From: an uncultured Lachnospiraceae bacterium
GTDB lineage: Bacteria > Bacillota > Clostridia > Lachnospirales > Lachnospiraceae
DNA length: 64,000 bases
Assembly: GCA_945949045.1 (NCBI GenBank)
Contig: CAMFDG010000003.1
Location: 1-64,000 of the forward strand
Direction of reading: 5' to 3'
Shown here: positions 19,661 to 29,328 of the stretch, one piece after another
How positions within the stretch are numbered: the stretch's first letter is position 1
Layout of the letters: each line of letters starts with the position of its first letter
Translations under genes and position numbers: made by a program
Notes under the pieces: generated by a model
The model's input: only the letters and a program-made list of their open reading frames with translations
What the model was told of the DNA's origin: nothing
Database searches by the model: none

Positions 19661-20455
19661 TTGACAGAACTTGAAGAATATTATAACAAATTTAATGAAG
19701 AGAAGCGCCTGGACAGCCGCCACGGACGAGTGGAATTTGTGACCAGCATGAAATATATTCATGACTGTCTGGAGAAAATTGCCGACGGACGGGGGCGGGA
19801 GGATATCCGGATTCTTGATCTGGGAGCCGGGACCGGCAGGTACAGCATTCCTCTGGCAGAGGAGGGCTACGATGTTACGGCTGTAGAGCTGGTCCGTCAC
19901 AATCTTGGGCGTCTGAAGAAAAAGGGGAGTTCCGTCAAGGCTTTTCAGGGAAATGCCCTGAACCTGAAACGTTTTGCCGATGACAGCTTTGATCTGACCC
20001 TTCTGTTCGGGCCGTTGTATCATCTGCACAGCCGGCAGGAGAAGCTTGCAGCGCTCAAGGAGGCAAAGAGGGTCACGAAAAGCGGCGGAAAAATCCTGAC
20101 CGCCTATATTATGAATGAGTTCAGCGTCATTACCTACGCTTTCAAGGAACGGCATATTTTAGAGGGGCTTCAGACGGGAATGCTGGATGAGGACTATCAC
20201 TGTACGGAGAAAGCGAACCCGCTGTACAGCATGGTTCGGCTGGAGGACATTGCCAGGCTGAATGAGGAGGCCGGGCTTGAGAGGGATAGGATCATTGCGG
20301 CGGACGGAGCGGCCAACTATATCAGGCCCTTTTTAAATGCACTGACGGAGGAGGAGTTTGAGGAATTCATCCGCTATCATCTGGCAACCTGTGAGAGAAT
20401 GGATCTCATGGGAGCCAGCGGACACACGGTGGATATTCTTTCCGTGCAGAAATAA
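19661..20455 (+). CDS. Class I SAM-dependent methyltransferase
   Basis: IRILDLGAGTGRYSIPLAEEGYDVTAVELV motif I; start taken as TTG 19661 because the longer ORF start at 19598 is unlikely. Confidence 0.85.
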   Translation: MTELEEYYNKFNEEKRLDSRHGRVEFVTSMKYIHDCLEKIADGRGREDIRILDLGAGTGRYSIPLAEEGYDVTAVELVRHNLGRLKKKGSSVKAFQGNALNLKRFADDSFDLTLLFGPLYHLHSRQEKLAALKEAKRVTKSGGKILTAYIMNEFSVITYAFKERHILEGLQTGMLDEDYHCTEKANPLYSMVRLEDIARLNEEAGLERDRIIAADGAANYIRPFLNALTEEEFEEFIRYHLATCERMDLMGASGHTVDILSVQK

Positions 20456-20508
20456 ACGGGAAATACCTTTTGCTCTTTCTATCATATGATAAAGTAAGAA
20501 GGATACAG

Positions 20509-21672
20509 ATGAGAAAACAGATTTTGGAAGGCTTTCTGTGGGCAGCTTTGCTGCTTTCGGCCTGCGGGACACCGACAGGGACCGGGGTGCAGGCCACAGA
20601 ACCGGGTATGACGCAGAGTACTCAGGTGCAGCCTGAATCACAGAGTGTGGACAACAAAAGCACAGAGGAACTTCGAGAGACGCAGGCAGAAGAGGTAACG
20701 GAGCCGAAACTGCAGGAGGTGACCATTACCGCAGTGGGCGACTGTACTCTGGGACCGACGCAGACCCATGGATATGAAGGGTCTTTTCATGATTATTATG
20801 ACCGATACGGGGAAGACTATTTCTTTGAAGGGGTGAGAGACCTTTTTGAAGATGATGATTTTACTTTGGTGAATCTGGAATGTGTGCTGTCAGACTCCAC
20901 GGACCGGGTAGAGAAGACCTGGAATCTGAAGGGAAAGCCGGGGTATGTGGGGATCCTGACGGGCAGCTCAGTGGAGGGCGCAAGCCTCGGAAATAACCAC
21001 ACCTTTGACTATGGGCAGTCCGGCCTGGATGACACGAGAAACGTGCTGGATCAGGCAGGAATTATTTTCGGATTTAACGAACACGTGGCAACCTACGAGA
21101 CGGACGAGGGGATTGTGTTGGGCATCGTTTCTGCCAGTCAATTGTCCGCAGATGAAAAGCACGCCGGGTATATCCGGGATGGAATCCGCACGCTCCGTAA
21201 GGAGGGGGCAGATCTGGTGATTGCCTGCTGCCACTGGGGCATTGAGGGGGATCACTATCCGAACGATTACCAGCAGAAACTGGCTCATCAGATCATCGAC
21301 TGGGGAGCAGATGTTCTGATCGGAACCCATCCACATGTGCTGCAGGGAGTAGAACTGTACAAGGGAAAACTGATCTGCTACAGCCTCGGGAATTTCTGCT
21401 TTGGAGGCAACCGGAATCCGTCCGATAAAGATACGGCAGTATTTCGGCAGACATTCACCTTTGAGGATGGGGTGTTGCAGAAGGGGATTTCTGCCGATAT
21501 GATACCATATAGCATCAGTTCTACCACACAGCGAAATGATTTCCGCCCTACGCCGGCAGAGGGGGAGCGGAAAAAGGATATTATCGGCAAACTCAATGAC
21601 TATTCAAAGTCCTACAGTAATATAGAATTTGACAATGATGGCAGATTGAAGGTCAAGGATCAGAAGGAGTAG
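20509..21672 (+). CDS. CapA family lipoprotein (PGA_cap/metallophosphatase-like)
   Basis: Lipobox LLLSACG; ITAVGDCTLG, EGASLGNNHTFDYGQSG and LIGTHPHVLQGVE. Confidence 0.88.
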   Translation: MRKQILEGFLWAALLLSACGTPTGTGVQATEPGMTQSTQVQPESQSVDNKSTEELRETQAEEVTEPKLQEVTITAVGDCTLGPTQTHGYEGSFHDYYDRYGEDYFFEGVRDLFEDDDFTLVNLECVLSDSTDRVEKTWNLKGKPGYVGILTGSSVEGASLGNNHTFDYGQSGLDDTRNVLDQAGIIFGFNEHVATYETDEGIVLGIVSASQLSADEKHAGYIRDGIRTLRKEGADLVIACCHWGIEGDHYPNDYQQKLAHQIIDWGADVLIGTHPHVLQGVELYKGKLICYSLGNFCFGGNRNPSDKDTAVFRQTFTFEDGVLQKGISADMIPYSISSTTQRNDFRPTPAEGERKKDIIGKLNDYSKSYSNIEFDNDGRLKVKDQKE

Positions 21673-21718
21673 GTCTTATATGTGGAGAATCAGAGGGAGA
21701 GATAAGAGGAAAAATTAC

Positions 21719-23890
21719 ATGAGTTACAACAATGGTTTATATGCAGAGAATGTTTCGGGACAAAAGGCTATGTGGCCGATGACCGGAGGTAATGAGAATC
21801 TGGGTGAGGGACTGCATCCGATAGAAACCATCAATGGCTTTGATGTACGGCCTGGTTTTTTCAGAATGAATGGTACCTATCAGACCGCAGGCGGTGTGAG
21901 CTTTACCGTCAGTTCCCATGGGGCGACGAGCTGTACGCTCTTACTGTTCCATCCGACGGAAAATGAACCCTATGCCAGGATTCCCATTCCGGAGGATTAC
22001 CGGATCGGGGATACCTATTCCATTCTTGTTTATGGTCTTAAAATCGAGGAATTTGAGTATGCGTATCAGTTTGATGGACCGAATGATCCCGCAAAGGGGA
22101 AGCTTTTTAATAAAGACAGTGTGATTCTGGACCCTTATGCCAAGGCTGTGACCGGACAGAGAAAATGGGGAGAGCGTCCGGAGGGCGGCAAGGATTTTGA
22201 ATATAAGGCCCGCGTGGTGAGGAGCAGCTTTGACTGGGGAGATATCGGTCAGTTGAATCATCCCTTTGAGGATCTGGTCATCTACGAAACCCATGTCCGG
22301 GGATTTACCAAGGATGCATCCTCCGGTGTAGAGGGGGCCGGCACCTTTGAAGGACTCCGGCAGAAGATTCCGTATCTGAAGGATCTGGGCATTAACGCAG
22401 TTGAGCTGATGCCGATCTTTGAGTTTGATGAGATGGAAAGTGCCCGTGTGGTAGACGGAGAACAGCTTTACAATTACTGGGGCTACAATACAGTGTCGTT
22501 TTTTGCACCGAATACCAGCTATGCCTATCGGGAGGAGCACAACAGAGAGGGTGATGAGCTCAAGCATCTGATCCGGGAACTGAAGGAAAATGGCATTGAG
22601 GTGATTCTGGATGTGGTGTTTAACCACACTGCAGAGGGCAATGAGATGGGCCCAAGCTTCTGCTTTAAGGGAATTGACAACAATATTTACTATATGCTGA
22701 CACCGGACGGCCATTATTATAATTTTAGCGGCTGTGGGAATGTCATGAACTGTAATCATCCGATTGTTCGGCATTTTATTCTTGACTGCCTGCGCCATTG
22801 GGCCATTGAATACCGTGTAGACGGTTTTCGGTTTGATCTGGCCTCTATTCTGGGAAGAGATCAGAATGGTGCACCAATGGAGAACCCGCCGATTCTTGAG
22901 GCATTGGCCTTTGATCCGTTTCTAAGCCATATGAAGCTGATTGCCGAGGCATGGGATGCCGGCGGCCTGTATCAGGTGGGAAGCTTTCCATCCTGGAACC
23001 GGTGGGCAGAGTGGAATGGACGTTACCGGGACGACATGCGTTGCTTTTTAAAGGGCGATCCGGGGGCCGCGGGGCGCGCAATCACCAGAATTACGGGATC
23101 ACCGGATATGTATGACCCGGTCAGCCGCGGATACAGTGCTTCCGTTAATTTCCTGACCTGTCATGACGGATTTACCCTGTATGATCTGTATTCCTATAAT
23201 GAAAAGCATAACGAGAAAAACGGCTGGAATAATACGGACGGAGATAATAACGGGCACAGCTGGAACTGCGGTGTGGAAGGAGAGACAGATGACCCGAAGG
23301 TGGAGAATCTGCGCCGCCGGCTGATCAAAAACGCCTTTGCTGCGCTTTTGTGCAGTCGTGGACCGGCGATGTTTCTTGCAGGAGATGAGTTCTGCAACAC
23401 GCAGTTTGGGAATAATAATGCATACTGCCAGGATAATATTATTTCCTGGCTGGATTGGAACCGGCTGGAAAAATATCAGGAAATTCATGATTTTGCAAGG
23501 TTTATGATCCATTTTCGTGGAGAGCATCCGATTCTTCGCAAGGATACCAAGCCGGCAGCCTGCGGCCTGCCGGATATCAGTATCCATAACGGGGAGCCGT
23601 ACCAGAATCATACGGATTTTGAAACCCACCTGATTGGAATCATGTATGCAGGAAGAAATCAGTCTGACACAGATGATGATATTGTATTCTATGGGATGAA
23701 CGCATACTGGGAGCCTCTTTCCATGCGGATACCGGAGCTTCCGGCGGAATTCAGATGGAGGCTGGTTGCAAATACCTATTGTGAATATCAGGATGGAGCG
23801 GATTTTGAAGCGCAGACAGAGCACGAAGGAACAAGAGTGGTTGTGCCGGAGCGTTCGACGATTCTTCTGGTTGCAGAGAGAGTATCATAA
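21719..23890 (+). CDS. glgX: Glycogen debranching enzyme/isoamylase-like GH13
   Basis: IYETHVRGFTKD, VILDVVFNHTAEG, YRVDGFRFDLASILGRD and GDEFCNTQFGNNNAYCQDN. Confidence 0.92.
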   Translation: MSYNNGLYAENVSGQKAMWPMTGGNENLGEGLHPIETINGFDVRPGFFRMNGTYQTAGGVSFTVSSHGATSCTLLLFHPTENEPYARIPIPEDYRIGDTYSILVYGLKIEEFEYAYQFDGPNDPAKGKLFNKDSVILDPYAKAVTGQRKWGERPEGGKDFEYKARVVRSSFDWGDIGQLNHPFEDLVIYETHVRGFTKDASSGVEGAGTFEGLRQKIPYLKDLGINAVELMPIFEFDEMESARVVDGEQLYNYWGYNTVSFFAPNTSYAYREEHNREGDELKHLIRELKENGIEVILDVVFNHTAEGNEMGPSFCFKGIDNNIYYMLTPDGHYYNFSGCGNVMNCNHPIVRHFILDCLRHWAIEYRVDGFRFDLASILGRDQNGAPMENPPILEALAFDPFLSHMKLIAEAWDAGGLYQVGSFPSWNRWAEWNGRYRDDMRCFLKGDPGAAGRAITRITGSPDMYDPVSRGYSASVNFLTCHDGFTLYDLYSYNEKHNEKNGWNNTDGDNNGHSWNCGVEGETDDPKVENLRRRLIKNAFAALLCSRGPAMFLAGDEFCNTQFGNNNAYCQDNIISWLDWNRLEKYQEIHDFARFMIHFRGEHPILRKDTKPAACGLPDISIHNGEPYQNHTDFETHLIGIMYAGRNQSDTDDDIVFYGMNAYWEPLSMRIPELPAEFRWRLVANTYCEYQDGADFEAQTEHEGTRVVVPERSTILLVAERVS

Positions 23891-23959
23891 AACATTTGTA
23901 CTATTCAGAACCCCATGCAAATCAGAGAAACACATTTGTTATGCATTTTGATTGTTAAG

Positions 23960-24065
23960 TGATGTTTTGGGCGTGGATACTAATAATTTGATTTATACAT
24001 CCCGCTAAATGCCTAAAATGTGGGCGTGGAGAGCAAGCAGTTGGACTATATGTCCAATTTAGAAA
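23960..24065. repeat. GGGCG-type intergenic repeat
   Basis: TTTTGGGCGTGGATAC... and AAATGTGGGCGTGGAGAGC; same words as 7182 and 9564 loci. Confidence 0.45.
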
Positions 24066-24161
24066 ATAAGTCCGGTTTTGTTATGTATGTGGAGAGGTCC
24101 TGAATCAATAAGAAGAGAGGTATCTGTGAAAGTACTGAACAGATACGAAAAATAAATAAAT

Positions 24162-24208
24162 AGAAACCTCACAAACGACATATTTATGCCGGTTGTGAGG
24201 TTTTTACG
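24162..24208. terminator. Bidirectional terminator-like hairpin
   Basis: AACCTCACAA ... TTGTGAGGTTTTT. Confidence 0.75.
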
Positions 24209-24226
24209 TTCTGCAGGCAGTTAATG

Positions 24227-24529
24227 TCAATTTTTATTTTTGGGTGCTGCCTGATGGGAGAAAGGCGGTAAAGGACAGGAAAAATCGTCCGTCAGGCCCA
24301 CCAGATAGTCCGCAGATACATTGAGAATACGGGATATTCTGGCCAGATCTGTCACTGTGGGGGAACGGCGTCCGGTCCGGTATCCGCTGATGGTGGAAAC
24401 AGACAGGCATAGCTGACGGGCGAGAGTGTGATTGGAGATGTCTCTCAGATACATAATTTTCCCCAGGCGATTGCCGAATTCTTTAAAATTGTACTCTTCC
24501 TTTTGATTTTTCTCTTCGTGCGTATCCAT
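24227..24529 (-). CDS. XRE-family HTH regulator
   Basis: RLGKIMYLRDISNHTLARQLCLSVSTISGYRTGRRSPTVTDLARISRILNVSADYLVGLTD. Confidence 0.9.
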   Translation of the reverse strand: MDTHEEKNQKEEYNFKEFGNRLGKIMYLRDISNHTLARQLCLSVSTISGYRTGRRSPTVTDLARISRILNVSADYLVGLTDDFSCPLPPFSHQAAPKNKN

Positions 24530-24623
24530 AGAGGATATTGTAGAATAGAGAAGAAAGAAAAAAGTCGAAAAACGCGATACGCGTTTTTTTTCTTAGCTTA
24601 TCAGAAAACAATGTATTTTCGTG

Positions 24624-25355
24624 TCAAATCCATCCCCCGTCCAGCACGATGATCTGACTGTTCAGATATTCCGGGCCAGAAGCGATGGAGAGGGCAAGCT
24701 GTGCGGCTTCTTCGGGAGCACCCATACGCCCTGCAGGGATTTCCTCTACAAGGGAAAGACGTTCCTCCTCGGTAAAACAGCGGTTCATATCGGTGTCAAT
24801 GACACCGCAGGCGATGGCATTCACCGTAATATGACTGGGAGCCAGTTCCTTGCCCAATGCCTTTGTAAAAGCATTGATTCCTCCCTTACAGGCAGAATAA
24901 GCCACCTCACAGGAGGCGCCCACATTGCCCCACACGGAGGAAATGTTGATGATACGGCCGCATTTGGCCGAAACCATGGACGGAACAATGCAGCGGCAGG
25001 TGTGAAACACCGATGTCAGATTGGTGGATACGATATGGTTCCAGTCTTCTACAGACATATCGGTCAGCAGACCGATGTAGGAAATTCCCGCATTGTTGAT
25101 CAGAACGTCGATTTTGTGGAAAGTGTTCAGGGTTTCTTCTGTCATCTTTTCAACAAAATCGTAATCCGACACATCGCCCGCAAAGGCAAGAACCTGAACG
25201 TGGCATTCTTTGCGGAGCTGTTCTGCCAGGGAAAGCAGTTCCTCCTTCGAATGGTGGCAGCAGAGGGCCAGGTTGTAGCCGGCTCCTGCAAAAGTCTTTG
25301 CGATTGCCCTTCCGATTCCGCGGGATGCACCTGTGATAAATGCTGTTTTACTCAT
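24624..25355 (-). CDS. SDR family oxidoreductase (FabG/YmfI-like)
   Basis: TGASRGIGRAIA, NNAGIS and YSACKGGINAFTKALGKE. Confidence 0.88.
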   Translation of the reverse strand: MSKTAFITGASRGIGRAIAKTFAGAGYNLALCCHHSKEELLSLAEQLRKECHVQVLAFAGDVSDYDFVEKMTEETLNTFHKIDVLINNAGISYIGLLTDMSVEDWNHIVSTNLTSVFHTCRCIVPSMVSAKCGRIINISSVWGNVGASCEVAYSACKGGINAFTKALGKELAPSHITVNAIACGVIDTDMNRCFTEEERLSLVEEIPAGRMGAPEEAAQLALSIASGPEYLNSQIIVLDGGWI

Positions 25356-25485
25356 GGAAATCCTCCGTATTCTATCGTTACAAATCTGAAGCTAAAAAGA
25401 TTATACAGTATTTATTTGTAAATTTCTATAAATTTTGCTGGACAAAGTCAATTCGCTGTGATATGATAATAGGGCAGTTGTAAAT

Positions 25486-25559
25486 CGGCGCGTGGCTCAG
25501 CTTGGTAGAGCGCTGCGTTCGGGACGCAGAGGTCGCAGGTTCAAATCCTGTCGCGCCGA
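25486..25559 (+). tRNA. tRNA-Pro(CGG)
   Basis: Acceptor CGGCGCG/CGCGCCG, anticodon stem CTGCG/CGCAG with loop TTCGGGA (anticodon CGG), T-arm GCAGGTTCAAATCCTGT. Confidence 0.96.
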
Positions 25560-25560
25560 C
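25517..25560 (+). repeat. Left att direct repeat (within tRNA-Pro)
   Basis: GTTCGGGACGCAGAGGTCGCAGGTTCAAATCCTGTCGCGCCGAC. Confidence 0.95.
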
Positions 25561-25724
25561 GATTTCAAGGATTCCGGTACATAAGTGAGAGAATCCTTGG
25601 CAGGGGCAGCCCCCGGAGGTTTTCCGTTGGAAAGCTTCTGGGGTTTCTTTTTTGCCATACAGAAGGATTCGGACACGAATTTTAGGTCCGTTCTACAAAA
25701 CGTTCTACAAAAACGCTAAAAGTG

Positions 25725-26972
25725 CTATGAGAACAGATTGCCGCAGGATGCAGACAGTGTTTCCAGATCATCCGGGACTTCATTGAGACGTTTTCTGTCA
25801 AAGTGACTGTAAATGTTCAAAGTAGTGCTTGTATCGGAATGGCCGAGCCAGTATTGCAGCTTTTTTACATCCCATCCCTTGTTGATCAGCAGGGATGCAC
25901 AGGTATGACGTAACTTGTGTAGAGTGATCTCTGGACGCCCAAATGCTTTTGTGGCTTTGCAAAAGAGCTTTGAGATGTAATCTGGGTCGTATGGCTTTCC
26001 ATTTTCCCATGTAAATACATAGTTTTCTTTGTTCTGATAACAGTTACCGAAAAATTCGCGGTTTTCTTCCTGCAGAGCCTTTACCTGATTTAAACACCGT
26101 TCAGCGGTGGGAAATAGTGCAAGTGTACGGAAACTGTTGACAGTTTTGGTTGAATCCTTTGCCTCTGTAGTTTTTACACGAACTACGGTGTGCTGGATCC
26201 GAATTGTTTTTTTCTGATAGTCAATGGCATCCCATTTCAACCCAAGAATTTCCGAACGTCGCAAACCATAATAAATGCCGAAAAAACATATTGGGACCAG
26301 CCTGTTGAAGAGAGGATTTGAATTGTCTGCGAGAAAATCCATCAACTCGGTACATTCTTCTTCGGACAGAAACAGCATTTCCTCTTCGTAGTCCTTATTT
26401 TTCTTTCCGTGGACACTGACCATTGAAACTGGATTTGATTGAACCAACCCATCAATGGCAGCCTGGTTATAGACGGCAAGAAGAATACTTTTGATTGACC
26501 GTACAGTACGAACTGCAAGGGGTTCTTTTTTGTGGGTCTTCTGGTTTGTTTTTCCAGAGTGGAGCAGATAGCAGACAAATTTATCAACCATAGTTGCGGT
26601 CAGGTCTCTAAGCAAAGGATTGGTAACGATAAAATAGTTTCGAATCTGTGCTGCCCGGTATTCATAGGATTCATAGGTTGATTTTTCCAATTCATCCCTT
26701 TTCCTGCTGAGCCAGATGTCCAGATAATCGCAGAGCGTGATATCTGGATCATAGTCTGTATTATATTCCTCAGGAAGCTCTTCAAGGTAAGAATACTTTG
26801 CGATGAAATCATTTTTCATGCTTTCTGCTTTTCGTTTATTTCCCTTGACGGTTAATCCGGTGGCTACCATCTTCTGGCACCATTTCTGGGACAGTGGATT
26901 TTTATAGCTTAATTTGATATAATAGTAGCTGTTCCCAGAAGCTGCGTTTTTAACAATTAATGAACCTGTCAT
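25725..26972 (-). CDS. int: Tyrosine recombinase/integrase
   Basis: GLRRSEILGLKWDAID, HKLRHTCASLLINKGWDVKKLQYWLGHSDTSTTLNIYSH (R..HxxR..H/W..Y); next to att. Confidence 0.96.
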   Translation of the reverse strand: MTGSLIVKNAASGNSYYYIKLSYKNPLSQKWCQKMVATGLTVKGNKRKAESMKNDFIAKYSYLEELPEEYNTDYDPDITLCDYLDIWLSRKRDELEKSTYESYEYRAAQIRNYFIVTNPLLRDLTATMVDKFVCYLLHSGKTNQKTHKKEPLAVRTVRSIKSILLAVYNQAAIDGLVQSNPVSMVSVHGKKNKDYEEEMLFLSEEECTELMDFLADNSNPLFNRLVPICFFGIYYGLRRSEILGLKWDAIDYQKKTIRIQHTVVRVKTTEAKDSTKTVNSFRTLALFPTAERCLNQVKALQEENREFFGNCYQNKENYVFTWENGKPYDPDYISKLFCKATKAFGRPEITLHKLRHTCASLLINKGWDVKKLQYWLGHSDTSTTLNIYSHFDRKRLNEVPDDLETLSASCGNLFS

Positions 26973-27041
26973 AATGTTGATACTCCTTTCAAAAATGACA
27001 GGCGCGCTATATGTATATTATAGCACGCCAGTGGATTATTG

Positions 27042-27215
27042 TCATGCCGAGACCATAAAATGGCTGACATCGGTTTTGCGGACTCGGTAAATGCGACCGA
27101 TTTTCTTTGCAGGGAGTTGACCTGTCTGGATTAGAGAGTAAACGGTACGTTTGGAAAGGTGCAGCATCTGACATACTTGGTCGATGTTGACGACATCTGG
27201 ATATTCGCTAAACAT
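27042..27215 (-). CDS. Excisionase-like MerR/HTH_17 small DNA-binding protein (57 aa; not in supplied ORF track)
   Basis: Read by hand: MFSEYPDVVNIDQVCQMLHLSKRTVYSLIQTGQLPAKKIGRIYRVRKTDVSHFMVSA*. Confidence 0.88.
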   Translation of the reverse strand: MFSEYPDVVNIDQVCQMLHLSKRTVYSLIQTGQLPAKKIGRIYRVRKTDVSHFMVSA

Positions 27216-27230
27216 ATATACTCCTCCTGC

Positions 27231-28244
27231 CTATGTCAGAATCAGTGGACGACTAATTGTAGCCTCTCCAACCTGCAGAATGCCATCGGCAACACACTCA
27301 CCCCGGCGAAGTTGTGCGAGAGGTTGGTGCCAGTCACCGCCATGTATATGATGGAGAGACTTCGCGATACGTTGCAAATCCATTTGAGCAGGCTGGAAGT
27401 AAAGCTTGGTCCCAGCCTGTTCTAACATTGACACGGTATTCCGTGGAAAAATGGATAAGGATTGTGTGGCGAGGATAAGGTTAATCCTAAATTTGCGTCC
27501 CTCGCGTAGTAACTGTCGAACCAGAGAAGATGAGCCAAGATATAGACGTTGCACTTCGTCCAAAACAACCATAAAATCCGGAAGATTATTCTCTACGCGA
27601 TCTTTCCAGAGACACGAAAGAACAACCTCAACCAGTATTCGCTGCGTACTATCATCTAAATCGCTAAAGTCAAGGATGTTAATACGTTGAGGTTGAATTT
27701 GGGGTTTTCCAGTACGGATGACATTACATTCGAAGAGGCCCCAGAGGCGCTCAAAAAGATCCTCTCCTGGTGTACCAAGAGCCTTTAAATTGGAACCGAT
27801 GGATTGCAAATCGTTGGTCTCTGGTGTGTGATTATGGAAGGCAGTGGAAACTGCAGCTCGAAGTAGTTTCGTTTGATTAACTCCCAAATTTGCCGGTCTG
27901 GAAATCGCCTGTGTGATGTTGTTGATTGTCATAAAATCAGGAGTGCTACGTTTCTTTCCTGAGAAAAACGGATGAAGATTAATTCCATCCCGGAGGGCGG
28001 AGATTCGATTAGTCACGGGTTCATATTCTGAGCGAATGGGTAGAAATATTTGTTCAGAATCATGGCTGTGGGCTGTATCGATTACGATGATTGTCTGACC
28101 GGCATGTTCAGCATCAAGTTCTATTTGTTGCATACGGCAGGTTTTGCCTGAACCACTTATTCCTGTTATTAGAACAGACTGGTTGGCTGCAGAGTGTGCA
28201 ATTGTGCATTTGTTTTGATGTAAATTACCGAGATTCAATGTCAT
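27231..28244 (-). CDS. HerA/FtsK-like P-loop ATPase
   Basis: SVLITGISGSGKTCRMQQIELDAEHAGQTIIVIDTAHSHD (Walker A), PDFMVVLDEVQRL (Walker B), INLILATQSLSIFP. Confidence 0.8.
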   Translation of the reverse strand: MTLNLGNLHQNKCTIAHSAANQSVLITGISGSGKTCRMQQIELDAEHAGQTIIVIDTAHSHDSEQIFLPIRSEYEPVTNRISALRDGINLHPFFSGKKRSTPDFMTINNITQAISRPANLGVNQTKLLRAAVSTAFHNHTPETNDLQSIGSNLKALGTPGEDLFERLWGLFECNVIRTGKPQIQPQRINILDFSDLDDSTQRILVEVVLSCLWKDRVENNLPDFMVVLDEVQRLYLGSSSLVRQLLREGRKFRINLILATQSLSIFPRNTVSMLEQAGTKLYFQPAQMDLQRIAKSLHHIHGGDWHQPLAQLRRGECVADGILQVGEATISRPLILT

Positions 28245-29328
28245 GGAATTCGCTCCTTTCTTCTAAAGTAAGGTATTCGTTTGAAAGTAAGGCTTCCTTG
28301 TTAAGGCGTATAAACCGCGATATAAGTGTTTGACCGAAGGCGTTATATGTCGTTTTTTTACAGGTGTAATTGGATTGATGGTTGGCATCGACAGAAATTA
28401 TCCCCTCTTGGGCAAGATTCTTGAGAATTTTATGCCATCCGATGTTTTTAAGTAGGGGCTGGAAGATGTCCTTTAGTAGGGAACTAGATATAAAGTAGTG
28501 TTTTTCATTCCATAAAATTGTCATGCCTGTATTTAGTCGAGTATTGGCCTCGCCTTCGATTTGGTCGCAAGGACAGTATGAGATATTCGTGTGCGAGTCC
28601 AGATATTTGTAAAATATATGGACGAAAGTATTGGCAAGGTCAACTGTTGTATCACAATTTAGATGATTCTGAAACAATTCTTGCATATTGCGTTGAAGAG
28701 AGTTCCTCCGAATGGCTGTCTCTTCTTCGTTGTGCTGGGAACGGAACCAGAACAGATAGATTTCTGCAATAACCGCAAGCTGATTAATAAGTAGTGAAGA
28801 TGATTCTGTGTTTTGGAGCTGAAGATAGTTCTTTGAGGTAAATGCTTGCGTCAGTGCCAATGTTAGGTTATCTGGCGATTCTCGAAAAAAATGCTTGCAG
28901 TCTGCTAATTCGGGTAAGCAAGGTGAATTATTAGCTAGAGAATTGAGCGGGAGTGAAATAGTATCAGCAAGGTCCACAAGTTCATCAGGAACAAAGTTGT
29001 TGCACACGACCAGCGGTTGGAAAGAATCTTGCCTCAAAAAAATACCGATATTTTCTGAGGTATCGTACTTCTGCAAAATATACAGACCGAGATGAAAGTT
29101 GGGGACAGAAAAGGACTGTCGCCGTACCGAAGTGATTTCGGTTATGTCCTCAAGGCACCGTAAATTTCCTATCCAGCGATCCCCTTCAGAGGGGGAATCG
29201 TTGCATAAAATCAGACCCTTTGCGGTTGGACAGCCACTAGCCATCAGGGGAGTGTGAAATTCGGCAAGAAGAGAGAGTATCGATATTGAGTCAGAAATTA
29301 GCGAATAGCCAAGGATATTTTTTTCCAT
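28225..29328 (-). CDS. Unknown protein, middle gene of the HerA-like operon
   Basis: Intact 367-aa ORF overlapping both neighbours by about 20-30 bp. Confidence 0.7.
   Translation of the reverse strand: MEKNILGYSLISDSISILSLLAEFHTPLMASGCPTAKGLILCNDSPSEGDRWIGNLRCLEDITEITSVRRQSFSVPNFHLGLYILQKYDTSENIGIFLRQDSFQPLVVCNNFVPDELVDLADTISLPLNSLANNSPCLPELADCKHFFRESPDNLTLALTQAFTSKNYLQLQNTESSSLLINQLAVIAEIYLFWFRSQHNEEETAIRRNSLQRNMQELFQNHLNCDTTVDLANTFVHIFYKYLDSHTNISYCPCDQIEGEANTRLNTGMTILWNEKHYFISSSLLKDIFQPLLKNIGWHKILKNLAQEGIISVDANHQSNYTCKKTTYNAFGQTLISRFIRLNKEALLSNEYLTLEERSEFHDIESR

Noticed and set aside
19016-20155. 379-aa minus-strand ORF opposite the lipoprotein and methyltransferase genes
   Set aside because: Antisense shadow; overlaps two coding genes and an intergenic terminator.
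27231-28244. T4SS coupling protein or VirB4
   Set aside because: Has HerA/FtsK-like motifs, but it is short and no other conjugation genes are present; too weak to call a T4SS component.
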